NCBI GenBank assembly: GCA_016713535.1
Contig: JADJOY010000007.1
Location: 1 to 64,000 of the forward strand
From: Deltaproteobacteria bacterium
GTDB taxonomy: Bacteria; JADJOY01
Length of the DNA: 64,000 nt
Direction: 5' to 3'
Made by a program: the position numbers and the translations under genes. A model generated the notes under the pieces. That model was not told the origin of the DNA. It ran no database searches and saw only the letters and a list, made by a program, of their open reading frames with translations. Below are positions 8,677 through 17,606 of this stretch, one piece after another; position 1 is the stretch's first letter; every line of letters starts with the position of its first letter.

Positions 8677-9866
8677 CCGAGATCCTCGAGCGGCGCGCCT
8701 CGATCACCGGCATCGGCCAGAGCGCGGTCGGGCGGCGCCTCGGCCGCGCGGGGCTCGACCTCACCCTCGACGCGTGCCTCGCCGCGATCGCCGACGCCGG
8801 CCTCACCCGCCACGACATCGACGGCCTCGCCACCTACCCCGGCGCCGGCATCGGCACCGCGGGGTTCGCGGGCGCCGGGCTCACCGAGGTCCAGGACGCG
8901 CTGCGCCTCGACCTCGACTGGTTCGCGGGCGGCCACGAGGCCCCCGGCCAGCTGGGCTCGGTCGTGAGCGCGTGTCTGGCGGTGGCGTGTGGCCTCGCCA
9001 CCCACGTGCTGTGCTTCCGCACCGTGTGCGAGTCGAGCGCCCAGGGCGGCGGCGGACGCGCCGGGATCGGCGGCGGCGGTCGCGGCGGCTTCAAGGCGCG
9101 CGACGCGCTGCAGTGGACGCTGCCCTTCGGCGCGGCTTCCGCGGCCAACTGGCTGGCGCTCACGGCGCAGGCCCACTTCCACGCCTACGGCACGCGCCGC
9201 GAGCACCTGGGCGCGATCGCGATCAACGCGCGCAGGAACGCCGCGCGCAACCCGGCGGCGGTCTACCGCGACCCGCTGACGATGGAGGACTACCTCGCGG
9301 CGCGTCTGATCTCGACGCCGTTCGGGCTCTACGACTGCGACGTGCCGGTCGACGGCTCGACCGCGATCATCGTGTCGCGGGCGTCGGCGTGCGCCACGGT
9401 CGCCAAACGGCCGATCCGTGTCGAGGCGGTGGGCACCGCGATCCACGGGCGGCCGTCGTGGGACCAGTGGCACGACGTCACCAGCATGGCCGCGGTCGAC
9501 GCCGCCGCGATGATGTGGGACCGCACCGACCTCACCCCCGCCGACGTCGACGTCGCCGAGCTCTACGACGGCTTCAGCTTCCTGACGCTTGCGTGGCTCG
9601 AGGCGCTCGGCTTCTGCGGGCGCGGCGAGTCCGGTGAGCTCGTGGGCGACGGCCGCGCGATCGCCCTCGACGGCAACCTGCCGCTCGCGACCGGCGGCGG
9701 GCAGCTCTCGGCGGGGCGGCTCCACGGCTACGGCCACCTTCACGAAGCCGTGCTGCAACTCCGCGGCGAGGGCGGCGATCGCCAGGTGCCGGGCGGTCCG
9801 GAGGTGGCGGTGGTGTCCGCCGGCGGTGGTCCCCTCGCGGGCTGCATGCTGCTGACGCGGAGCTGA
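8673..9866 (+). CDS. Ltp2-like thiolase-fold aldolase / lipid-transfer protein
   Basis: A 397-residue thiolase-superfamily protein. Unlike thiolases it has no active-site cysteine motif in the N-terminal half, and where thiolases have NEAF and GGH it has ELYDGFSF and GYGHLHEA. Tyrosines at such places are the catalytic residues of Ltp2, which performs the retro-aldol step that releases propionyl-CoA in sterol side-chain breakdown. A good GGAGG lies ahead of the ATG. The four-base overlap with the DUF35 gene mirrors the physical Ltp2-DUF35 complex. A function as retro-aldolase on a beta-hydroxyacyl-CoA is therefore likely; a plain acyltransferase role is less so. Confidence 0.85.
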   Translation: MTEILERRASITGIGQSAVGRRLGRAGLDLTLDACLAAIADAGLTRHDIDGLATYPGAGIGTAGFAGAGLTEVQDALRLDLDWFAGGHEAPGQLGSVVSACLAVACGLATHVLCFRTVCESSAQGGGGRAGIGGGGRGGFKARDALQWTLPFGAASAANWLALTAQAHFHAYGTRREHLGAIAINARRNAARNPAAVYRDPLTMEDYLAARLISTPFGLYDCDVPVDGSTAIIVSRASACATVAKRPIRVEAVGTAIHGRPSWDQWHDVTSMAAVDAAAMMWDRTDLTPADVDVAELYDGFSFLTLAWLEALGFCGRGESGELVGDGRAIALDGNLPLATGGGQLSAGRLHGYGHLHEAVLQLRGEGGDRQVPGGPEVAVVSAGGGPLAGCMLLTRS

Positions 9867-10143
9867 GCGTGAACGCGCAGCTCGGTACGACCTCGCTTGC
9901 CGCGAGCGGGTGGGGACAGGCCCCGCCCCTACGGTCCGAGGAGGGGCACGCGCCGCGTGCCCGGCGATACGACGGCCCCCTGCACCCACGATGGCGTGGC
10001 TCCCGGGTCGCCCTACAGTGAACGCGCGATCGGCGATGCAGCTCCGTCGCGTATCGCCGGTCGCGCAGCGCGCGACCCTCCGCCTCGCGACTGCGGGGAT
10101 CACGCGCCCGACGCAGCGGCGCCCTCACCCCCCTCACGCGCCC
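9867..10143. repeat. REP-like elements in spacer before the DMT transporter
   Basis: A minus GTAG-headed element at 9908-9932 (ends CCCCGCCCCTAC) is followed by a plus GGAG-headed element at 9940-9962 (GGAGGGGCACGCGCCGCGTG then CCC), with the tail GGCGATACGACG that recurs elsewhere. No gene is evident in the spacer. Confidence 0.7.
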
Positions 10144-11031
10144 ATGAACCCGACCAACCCCGCCTCGCTGCCGCTCGCGATCCTCTACGGGACGCTGTCG
10201 GCGGTGGCGCTCTGCCTCGGCAAGGGCTTCCAGAAGTACGGCGTCGACTCGCTCTCCCAGCCGCGCCTCTGGCTCACCCGCGAGCACGGCCCGCGCTTCG
10301 CCATGTGGCTGCTCGGCACCGGCGGCATCGTCGCGTCGACGTTCCTGCTCTTCACCGCGTGCGCCTACGGCCCCGTGACCCTCGCCGCCGCGCTCTCGGG
10401 CACCGGCCTGGTTGCGCTCGCGATCTTCGCGACCGTGGTCCTCGGCGAGCGTCCGAGCCCGGCCGAGCTCGCCGGAATCGCCGCGATCGTCGCGGGCACC
10501 GCGCTCACCGGCTACTTCCAGCCCGCCAGCGCGACCGTCGCCGACTCGGGGGTCGCGGTGCAGCCGATCCTGGTCGGCCGCCTCGCCACGTTCTCGGCGA
10601 TCACCATCGGTGGTTCGATCGTGGGCCTGCTCTACGCGGTCTACTCGGGCAGCTCGCACGCGGGCGTGGTGCTCGGCAGCGTGTCGGGCTACTGCGGCGG
10701 CATCTCGGTGCTCTTCCAGAAGGGCGCGATGCTCCACTGCGCGTGTGACGACCTCTTCGCGGACGTCCCCGCCGTGCTGCGCAACCCGTTTTTCTACCCG
10801 TTCGTGGTGTTCGGGGTCCTCGACTTCGTGACCACGCAGATCGCCCTCAAGCGCGCGCGCGCGGTGACGGTCGTCCCCTGCTACCAGTCCTTCTACATGC
10901 TGGTGCCGATCGTGGGCGGGATGATCGGTTACGCCGAGCGCCTTGCGTGGCCGCAGCTCTTCGGGCTCGCGTGGCTTCTCGCGGGGGTGGTGCTCGTGTC
11001 CCGTTACCTGGCGCGCGAGTCGGCGGTCTGA
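10144..11031 (+). CDS. DMT-superfamily (EamA-like) membrane transporter
   Basis: A 295-residue inner-membrane protein with about ten hydrophobic helices, beginning LAILYGTLSAVALCLGKGFQ. The two halves look alike, as in EamA-type drug/metabolite transporters. The first repeat ends GPVTLAAALSGTGLVALAI, the second RAVTVVPCYQSFYMLVPIVGG. ATG at 10144 is chosen because sequence upstream in this frame is repeat-derived. The substrate is unknown; NIPA-like divalent cation transporters are an alternative. It stands alone between repeats and the SDR gene 32 bases downstream. Confidence 0.8.
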   Translation: MNPTNPASLPLAILYGTLSAVALCLGKGFQKYGVDSLSQPRLWLTREHGPRFAMWLLGTGGIVASTFLLFTACAYGPVTLAAALSGTGLVALAIFATVVLGERPSPAELAGIAAIVAGTALTGYFQPASATVADSGVAVQPILVGRLATFSAITIGGSIVGLLYAVYSGSSHAGVVLGSVSGYCGGISVLFQKGAMLHCACDDLFADVPAVLRNPFFYPFVVFGVLDFVTTQIALKRARAVTVVPCYQSFYMLVPIVGGMIGYAERLAWPQLFGLAWLLAGVVLVSRYLARESAV

Positions 11032-11063
11032 GAGGATCGCGCCGCCGCACACGAGGGGAGCCC

Positions 11064-11830
11064 ATGGCGTTCACTGGCAAGGTCGCGCTCATCACCGGCG
11101 CGGGAAGCGGCATGGGCCAGCTCGCGGCGCAGAACCTCGCCAGGGCGGGGGCGAGCGTGGCCGCTCTCGACATCGACGAGGCCGGGCTCGAGCGAACCCG
11201 CGCCGCGCGGCAGTGCGTCGATCCGCACCTACCCTGTCGACGTGACGCGCTCGGACGCGGTCGCGGACGTGATCGAGCGCGTCGAGCGAGCTCGGCGCGA
11301 TCGATCGCGCGATGACCGCCGCTGGCGTGATGCCGATCGGTGCGCTCCTCGACCAGAGCGCCGCGCAGGTGAACCGCATCATGGCGATCAACTACGGCGG
11401 CACGGTGAACGTGACCCAGCGGGTGCTGCCGGGGATGCTGGCGCGCGGGCGCGGCGACCTCGTCCACTTCGGGTCGCTCGCGGGCTGGCTGCCGACGCTG
11501 CGCTTCGGCGCCTACGACGCGTCCAAGTTCGCGGTGATCGCCTACAGCGAGGTGCTCTACCACGAGAACCGCGGACGGGGTGTGCGCATGACGTGCGTCT
11601 GTCCGCCGGCGGTCTCGACGCCGATGTTCGAGAACATGAAGGACGGCGCCAAGTCGACGAAGTACTCACCGGTGCTGAGCGCGCAGCAGGTGCTCGACGC
11701 GATCGAGGAGTCGCTCGAGAGCGGCGAGCTCTGGTGCTTGCCGCGCTGGGGCGCGTTCACGATCTGGATCCGGCGGCTCATCCCGGGAGTGGCGTGGTGG
11801 TTCAACCACCGCATCGAAGGCGCGCCATAG
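11064..11830 (+). CDS. Short-chain dehydrogenase/reductase, two frameshifts
   Basis: An NAD(P)-dependent oxidoreductase of the classical SDR family. The start MAFTGKVALITGAGSGMG carries the TGxxxGxG nucleotide site. The later part has RIMAINYGGTVNV, a catalytic Ser region and YDASK with Tyr and Lys. Two shifts break the frame: near 11215, after which SIRTYPVDVTRSDAVADVIERV is in another frame, and near 11290, after which DRAMTAAGV is in a third. Both ends and all motifs match one SDR of about 255 residues, so this is one gene with indels. The end IRRLIPGVAWWFNH suggests a membrane-near C-terminal helix. Substrate unknown. Confidence 0.82.
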
Positions 11831-13109
11831 CGGCGAGGCCCGTCCCCGCCCGCCGCCGCGCCGCCGCGCTGGTCGTCGCGGCGCTCGCGACCGCCGGCTG
11901 CAGCGGCGCGAGCGGGGGTGACGGCGCCAGCCGCGCGAGCCGCCTCGAGCGCGCGCTCGGCCTGGTGACCGCGGAGGCGCTGCGCACCCACGTCGAGACC
12001 CTCGCTGCGGACGACATGGAGGGGCGCCGCCCCGGCTCGGCGGGCCACGACCGCGCGCGCGACTACATCGCCCAGGCCCTCGCGGCGCGTGGCATCGAGC
12101 GCGGCGGCGCGGGCGGCACCTCGTACCTCCACACGTACCCGACCGCGCCCCAGCCCGAGTACCTCTATCCGTACCCGAACGGCTTCAACGTGGTGGGCGT
12201 CCACCGCGGCACGGTCGCGCCGAGCGAGATGGTGGTGGTCTCGGCCCACTACGACCACCTCGGCTACACCCGCGCGGGGCTGGTGATGAACGGCGCCTAC
12301 GACGACGCCACGGGGGTGGGGGCGCTGATCGAGCTGGCGAGCGCTTTCCGCCGCGCCGGCTACCAGGCGCGGCGCTCGGTGGTTTCCTGTTCAGTGACGA
12401 CGAGGACTCCGGCGACGGCGCCGCGAAGTGGATCCGCTCGCCGACGGTCGGAAACACGGACGACATCGTGTTCGGCATCTCCGTCGATCCCATCGGCCGC
12501 CCCAACATCCCGGGCTACGCGTGGACCGCGCTCTTCGGCCTCGAGCACAGCGCCGATCTCGAGGCACTCCTCCGGCCGTTGCTCCCGGGCATGAGCCGGC
12601 GCGACGTCGTCGCCGGCGATCGCTCGGTGATCCCGTTCTTCGAGAACGACCAAGACCGCTTCTTCGACGCCGGCATCCCGGCGGTGTGGTTCATGACGCC
12701 GGGCTTCAGCTTCTACCACCAGCCCAGCGACGACCCGGACACCGTCGACTACGACGTGCTCCTCGAGGCCACGAGCGTCCTCGCCAAGGTGATCGACGTG
12801 GTGGCGAACGACGATCGCCGCTACGGCTTCGCCGAGGAGGTGCCCGTGACGGCGCGCTCGCTCCTGCCGTATCGCACCGTGTTCCAGCACTTCGCGGGGG
12901 CGGAGGGCGTGCTCTCGCCGCTCGAGATCGGGATCGCCAGGAACGTGGTGACGCAGCTCGATCAGGTGGAGGCCGCGGGCACGATCACACCCGAGCGCGC
13001 GCGGCCGCTCGGCCTCGAGGCGACGGGGCTCATCTTCCTCGCGTCGGTGCTCCACCCGGGCGAGGTCCCGGTCCCCTTCCCCGCCGGCGCCACCGCCGCG
13101 GGGCGGTGA
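11797..13109 (+). CDS. M28-family zinc aminopeptidase, lipoprotein, one frameshift
   Basis: An exported zinc peptidase. The likely GTG start at 11797 overlaps the SDR end and gives a signal sequence ending VAALATAGC, a lipobox. M28 metal motifs are SAHYDHLG (His/Asp), NGAYDDATGVGAL (bridging Asp), FSDDEDSGDGAAKW (acidic pair), ISVDPIGRP and FYHQPSDDPDT (last His). The frame breaks at a TTT run at about 12382; one more T would give VVFLFSDDEDSG. The joined product has about 435 residues. The C-terminal 80 residues are not recognised. Retained motifs make a sequencing error plausible. Confidence 0.85.
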
Positions 13110-14030
13110 TCGCGCCACCTCCCCGGCGCGCCGGAGGCGCGCCCTCCCTAACGGGATCGCGACCGATCGGGATCGTACAGGGATCGGCGCTCGCGGCGGC
13201 GCGTGCGCGCTCGTCGTATCGCGCTTCCGGGCGTCGCGACGGCGCGCCCTCCGCAAGCGCGGAGGTCGCGCGCCGCGGCGACGGGACCGCCGATACGCGC
13301 AGGCGTCGCGTCGACGACCTCGCCGTTCCCGGTACGGACCGGGATCGATCGGCCTGGAGGGAGGCCGCGCCGTCGGCCGCCCCAGCGAGCGACCCTGGGG
13401 TCGTCGACGAAGCGACGACCCTCCATCGGAACCGACCGGCCTGGAGCGCGCCCGCTCCGTCGGGCGCCAGCGATCGATCCAGCTCGTACAGGGATCGGCG
13501 TTCGCGGCGGCGCGCAGCCTCGTCGTATCGCCGGGCGGGCCTCCGCACGGATCGGGATCATCGGCCTAGGCGGCGCTTCTGCACGTGCCCCTCACCCAGG
13601 GATCGCGCTTCCGGGGCGTCGCGAGGAACCGCCCGGCGCGGGCGCCACCCTTCGGGATCGAGGGACCGCGCTCCCGGCGGACGGCCCCGTCGATGCCGGG
13701 ACGCGTGCCCCGGCACCGGGTCGCGCCAGGAGGGCGCGCCGCTTGTGCCGCCCCAACCCCGACCTAGGGTCGTCGACGAAGCACCCCTCCATATCGGACA
13801 GGGGCGCGCTCGGGGGGGATCGATCGATCGAGACCGTACGGGGATCGGCGCTCGCGGCGCGCTGGGCGCGCGCTCGTCGTATCGCCGGGCTCGCGACGCG
13901 TGCCCCTCCGCACGGATCGGGATCGATCGGCCTGGAGGGCGGCCGCTTCGTCGGCCGCCCCACTCCCGCGATCCCCGGGGTCGTCGACGAAGCGACGACC
14001 CTCCAGCGGCGTCGCGTGACGCGCCGCCGC
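13110..14030. repeat. 920-bp mosaic of GGAG-headed hairpins, no gene
   Basis: The spacer is built from recurring blocks. (a) GGAGGGCGGCCGCTTCGTCG-type hairpins lie at 13934-13960 and, degenerate, near 13355. (b) The complement of GGAGGGTCGTCGCTTCGTCG lies at 13398-13424 and 13978-14004, with a partial copy near 13767. (c) Copies of ATCGGCGCTCGCGGC are followed by CTCGTCGTATCGCCGGG, near 13180, 13495 and 13845. (d) GACGCGTGCCCCTCC lies near 13900. Long open frames through it are side effects of G+C richness. The same blocks recur at 19.8, 43.8 and 51.0 kb. Confidence 0.8.
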
Positions 14031-14819
14031 TCACGCGCGCAGGACGCAGGTCATGCCGCCGTCGACGCGCAGGGTCTGGCCGGTCACGTAGGCGGACGCG
14101 TCGCTGGCCAGGAACACCACCGCGCCCTTGATGTCGTCGGCGCCGCCGGGGCGCCTCGCGGGGACACCCGAGAGGAAGCGCTCGAGGCGCGCGGGGTCGC
14201 GGCGCAGGTACTCCATCATGTCGGTGTCGAAGAGCCCGGGCGCGATCGCGTTCACGCGGATCCCCTTCGACGCGAGCTTCACCGCCAGGTCCGTCGTCAG
14301 CGACACCACGGCCCCCTTGCTCGCGTTGTACGCGACCGCCGGCTGCTCGCCCTCCTCGGCGCCCACGAACGCCGACGTCGAGGCGAGGTTCACGATCGAG
14401 CCGCCACCCGCCTCCGCCATGTGGCGCGCGATGCGCTGGGTCAGGAGCCACAGCCCACGCACGTTGACCGCGAACACCTTGTCCCAGCCGTCGAGCGGGT
14501 ATTCGAGCGTCGGCGCGCCCCACACGATGCCGGCGTTGTTGACCAGCACGTCGAGGCGCGGCGTGGCGCCGAGCACCGCGTCCGCGAGCGCGCTCACGTC
14601 GTCGTTCTTACCGACGTCCGCCTTCACCGCGGTCGCCCGACCGCCGGCGGCTTCGATCTCCTTCACCACCTCCTCGCAGCGATCGAGCTTGCGCGACGCC
14701 ACGAACACCCGCGCACCACTCTCGGCGAGCCCGACCGCGATGTGGCGCCCGATGCCGCGCCCGCCGCCGGTCACGAGCGCGGTCTTGCCGGTGAGATCGA
14801 AGAGCTGGCGCGCGTTCAT
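14031..14819 (-). CDS. SDR-family oxidoreductase (FabG-like)
   Basis: A 262-residue classical SDR: KTALVTGGGRGIGR (nucleotide site), VLVNNAGIV, the catalytic Ser in NLASTSAFVG, and YNASK with Tyr and Lys. The C-terminus DASAYVTGQTLRVDGGM is typical of FabG/3-hydroxyacyl-CoA or hydroxysteroid dehydrogenases. ATG at 14819 has GAGGGAGA ahead of it. It diverges from the CoA-transferase gene, with a 15-bp palindromic operator between them, so it probably belongs to the same CoA-ester regulon as the 2-10 kb cluster. Confidence 0.93.
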   Translation of the reverse strand: MNARQLFDLTGKTALVTGGGRGIGRHIAVGLAESGARVFVASRKLDRCEEVVKEIEAAGGRATAVKADVGKNDDVSALADAVLGATPRLDVLVNNAGIVWGAPTLEYPLDGWDKVFAVNVRGLWLLTQRIARHMAEAGGGSIVNLASTSAFVGAEEGEQPAVAYNASKGAVVSLTTDLAVKLASKGIRVNAIAPGLFDTDMMEYLRRDPARLERFLSGVPARRPGGADDIKGAVVFLASDASAYVTGQTLRVDGGMTCVLRA

Positions 14820-14854
14820 CCCAATCTCCCTCGCCGCCGCATTCGAAGCGGAAT

Positions 14855-14869
14855 TTGACGATCCGTCAA
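14855..14869. promoter_or_regulatory. Second copy of the TTGACG-N3-CGTCAA operator
   Basis: TTGACGATCCGTCAA is a perfect 6-3-6 inverted repeat between the SDR (minus) and CoA-transferase (plus) starts. It shares both half-sites and spacing with 8061-8075, but the central three bases differ (ATC against GTT), as expected for a dimeric repressor site. Confidence 0.65.
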
Positions 14870-14889
14870 CTTTCTCCTAAACGCTCCGA

Positions 14890-16054
14890 ATGACCGCTCC
14901 CGGCCCCGCGACGCGGCCTCTCCACGGCGTGCGCGTCGTCGACCTCACGACGATGATCTCGGGGCCGATGACCACCGCGATCCTCGCCGACCAGGGCGCC
15001 GACGTCATCAAGATCGAGCCCCCCGGGCGGGGCGACGGGATCCGCCACCTCGGCGCCAGCCGCGGCGGCGTCTCGGCGATCTTCCAGACGCTCAATCGCG
15101 GCAAGCGCTCGCTGGTCCTCGACCTCAAGCAGCCCGCCGACCTCGGCGTGCTCCACCGCCTGGTCGCGACCGCCGACGTCTTCATCCAGAACCTGCGCCC
15201 GCGCGTCGCCGAGCGCCTCGGAGTCGGCGAGAGCGAGCTCAGGCGCTCACGACCCGACCTCGTCTACGTGTCCGTGAGCGGCTTCGGCGAGCACGGCCCG
15301 TACGCCGAGCGGCGCGTCTACGACATCGTGATCCAGGGAATCTCGGGCATGGCGGTGTCGCAGTCCGATCCCGCCACGCGCCGCCCCGAGCTGATCCGCA
15401 ACGTGGTGTGCGACAAGATCACCGCGCTCTACGCGGCGCAGGCGATCACCGCGGCGCTCTTCGACCGCGCCCGCGGCAACGGCGGTCGCCGTGCGCCTCG
15501 CGATGCTCGACGCGGCGGTGTCGTTCCTGTGGCCCGACGTGATGCAGGACTGCACCTACCTGGGCGACGACGTGAAGCGTGGCCCGTCGCTGCTCGGCAT
15601 CGTGCGCATCCACCCCACCCAGGACGGCTGGGTCACGATGCTGGCCCTCACCGACGACGACTTCGCGGCGGTGTGCCGCGCACTCGGCCGCGACGAGCTC
15701 GCCCGCGACCCGGCGTTTCGCACCTCGCGCGAGCGCCTCACCCACGCCGACGGGCTGGCACCCTTGCTCGACGACGCCACCCGCGCCTTCACCACCGAGG
15801 AGGCGTGCGCGCGGCTCGAGAAGGAAGGGATCGCGTGCGGCGGCGTGGTGCCGCCCGAGCACGTCCACGCCGACCCGCAGGTGATCGCGAACGAGGCGGT
15901 CGCGGAGTGCGCCGACGCGCGCTTCGGCGCGGTGCGGATGGCGGCGCCGGTGGCGCGCTTCGGCGACTCCCGCGCGCCGATCGAACGGCTGGCACCGCTG
16001 CTCGGCGAGCACACCGACGAGATCCTGAGCGAGCTGGGGCTCGCGCCGCGCTGA
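14890..16054 (+). CDS. Class III CoA-transferase (CaiB/BaiF), one frameshift
   Basis: Transfers CoA between carboxylic acids. The N-terminal part has GVRVVDLTTMISGPMTTAIL, ADVIKIEPPG and TLNRGKRSLVLDLK. The catalytic aspartate is the D of RNVVCDKITALYAAQ. After about 15485 the protein goes on in another frame: VAVRLAMLDAAVSFLWPDVM, to the end LSELGLAPR. One indel between 15478 and 15490 joins both parts into about 388 residues, the normal size. It looks more like formyl-CoA-transferase-type members than alpha-methylacyl-CoA racemase. It starts a plus-strand unit with the SDR downstream. Confidence 0.87.
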
Positions 16055-16133
16055 CCGCGAGCGCCGCCGCACACCGCACGCCGCGCCCACCCGGCCCAGC
16101 CGCCCACACCCACACGCAACCCGAGGAGGACCG

Positions 16134-17042
16134 ATGGGATCGCTCGAAGGGAAGGCCGCCGCCGTCACCGGCGCGGGACGCGGCATCGGCCGCGCGCACG
16201 TCCTGCAGCTCGCCGCCGCGGGAGCCGCGGTGATCGTCAACGACGTCGACGGCGACGAGGCCGAGCGCGTCGCCAGCGAGGTCCGCGAGCGCGGCGGCCA
16301 GGCCGCGGCGAGCACCGCCGACATCGCCACCCAGGCGGGCGCCGAGGAACTGGTGCGGCAGTGCGTCACCGCCTTCGGCAAGATCGACGTATTGGTCGCG
16401 AACGCAGGCATCGCCCGCGACAAGACGTTCCTCAAGATGACCGAGGAGGACTTCACGGCGGTGTGGAAGGTCCACGTGATGGGGACCTTCTTCACGTGCC
16501 AGGCGGCGGCCAAGCAGATGGTCGAGCAAGGCCACGGCGGTGTGCTCCTCACCACCACCTCGGCGGCCCACTTCGGGAACTTCGGGCAGACCAACTACGC
16601 GGCGGCGAAGGGTGCCATCGCCTCGATGACCTACACCATGGCCATGGAGCTCGCCCGCTACGGGATCCGCGTCAACGGCATCTCGCCGGCGGGCACCACG
16701 CGGCTCAGCGCGACCTTCAAGGGGCCGGACGGCAAGGAGCGGCCGATGCCGTTCATCGACCCCGAGCTCAACGGCCCGATGCTCGTGTACCTGGCGAGCG
16801 ACGAGGGCAACTACATCTCCGGCCAGGTGTTCGGCACCGGCGCCGACCGCCTGACACTGCTGGCGCAGCCGCAGTACGCCCATGGGATGGTGAAGCCGGG
16901 CGGGTGGACGCTCGACGACATCCGCAAGCACTTCCGGTCGAACCTCGGCAACCGTCTCGAGCCGCTCGGCGTCCAGAAGCGCCCGTATCCCTGGTACGAC
17001 GGCATCAAGCCGCCCGCGAAGGAGGGAGGCGTCGGCATGTAG
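16134..17042 (+). CDS. SDR-family 3-hydroxyacyl-CoA/hydroxysteroid dehydrogenase
   Basis: A 302-residue SDR with a strong GAGGAGG ribosome site. Motifs: AAAVTGAGRGIGRAH, VLVANAGIARDKTF, the catalytic Ser in TTTSAAHFGNFG, and NYAAAK. The sequence resembles the dehydrogenase unit of MFE-2/17-beta-HSD type 4 proteins (GIARDKTFLKMTEEDF is typical). It has an extra C-terminal segment of about 60 residues (QPQYAHGMVKPGGWTLDDI). The TAG stop is contributed by the hairpin repeat that begins within the last codon. Expected role: oxidation of a 3-hydroxyacyl-CoA in the same catabolic programme. Confidence 0.92.
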   Translation: MGSLEGKAAAVTGAGRGIGRAHVLQLAAAGAAVIVNDVDGDEAERVASEVRERGGQAAASTADIATQAGAEELVRQCVTAFGKIDVLVANAGIARDKTFLKMTEEDFTAVWKVHVMGTFFTCQAAAKQMVEQGHGGVLLTTTSAAHFGNFGQTNYAAAKGAIASMTYTMAMELARYGIRVNGISPAGTTRLSATFKGPDGKERPMPFIDPELNGPMLVYLASDEGNYISGQVFGTGADRLTLLAQPQYAHGMVKPGGWTLDDIRKHFRSNLGNRLEPLGVQKRPYPWYDGIKPPAKEGGVGM

Positions 17043-17062
17043 GGGCGACCGTCAGGTCGCCC
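17039..17062 (+). repeat. REP-like hairpin that supplies an SDR stop codon
   Basis: GTAGGGGCGACCGTCAGGTC then GCCC: the stem GGCGACC/GGTCGCC closes a GTCA loop. The TAG of its GTAG head is the stop of the upstream SDR. Confidence 0.8.
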
Positions 17063-17143
17063 GGGAGCGGGATCGATCAGCCCCGCGCAAGTCCCGCGAC
17101 GTGGTAATCCAGGCATCCACAAGCGTCCTGGAGGGACCCCACG

Positions 17144-17494
17144 ATGAAGGACTTCACGCCTCGCATGTGGATCTACGCCGCGCTCGCGGTGGTTGGCCTG
17201 GTGGTGCCGTGGTACTTCAACATCCAGTTCATGCGCGAGCACCCACACGGGTTCGCGCTCGGTGCCTTCGTCGCGGGCGGCTACGCCAACTCGGCGGCGG
17301 CGTCACTCACCAGCGATCTCACCGCCGGGGCGATGGCGTTCCTGATCTGGATGCTCGGCGAGTCGCGCCGGCTGGGCATGCGCTTCGGCTGGGTCTACGG
17401 GCTCCTGCTCTTCTTCGTCGCGTTCGGCTTCGCCTGCCCGCTCTTTCTCTTGATGCGCGAGCGGCACATCCGCATCTCGCGCGGCGGGGCCTGA
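17144..17494 (+). CDS. DUF2834 membrane protein
   Basis: A 116-residue inner-membrane protein with three hydrophobic helices. It matches the DUF2834 pattern: VPWYFNIQFM after the first helix, NSAAASLTSDLTAG, then GESRRLGMRFGWVY and FACPLFLLMRER. The family's function is unknown. CTGGAGGG ahead of the ATG is a fair ribosome site. It lies between two hairpin repeats and seems to be a single-gene unit. Confidence 0.85.
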   Translation: MKDFTPRMWIYAALAVVGLVVPWYFNIQFMREHPHGFALGAFVAGGYANSAAASLTSDLTAGAMAFLIWMLGESRRLGMRFGWVYGLLLFFVAFGFACPLFLLMRERHIRISRGGA

Positions 17495-17511
17495 CGCGCG
17501 GTTCGGCGTTC

Positions 17512-17569
17512 GTAGCGCGGGGGCTCGTCCCCCGCCGGTGACCGTGCGGGGGACGAGCCCCCGCGCTAC
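17512..17569. repeat. Inverted pair of GTAGCGCGGGGGC hairpins
   Basis: 17512-17535 reads GTAGCGCGGGGGCTCGTCCC and the rest of its stem. 17546-17569 is its reverse complement. The pair forms one long dyad between convergent genes. Same type as 27714-27771 and 33303-33360. It may also end transcription from both sides. Confidence 0.85.
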
Positions 17570-17606
17570 GGCCCCCGCCGGCGATCGATCGAGCGCGCGC
17601 CGCTCG

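Noticed and set aside
12428-14131. 567-codon plus-strand frame through the 13.1-14.0 kb spacer
   Set aside because: It consists of repeated hairpin blocks translated by chance; residues such as RAPSASPRSGA-like strings have no protein character.
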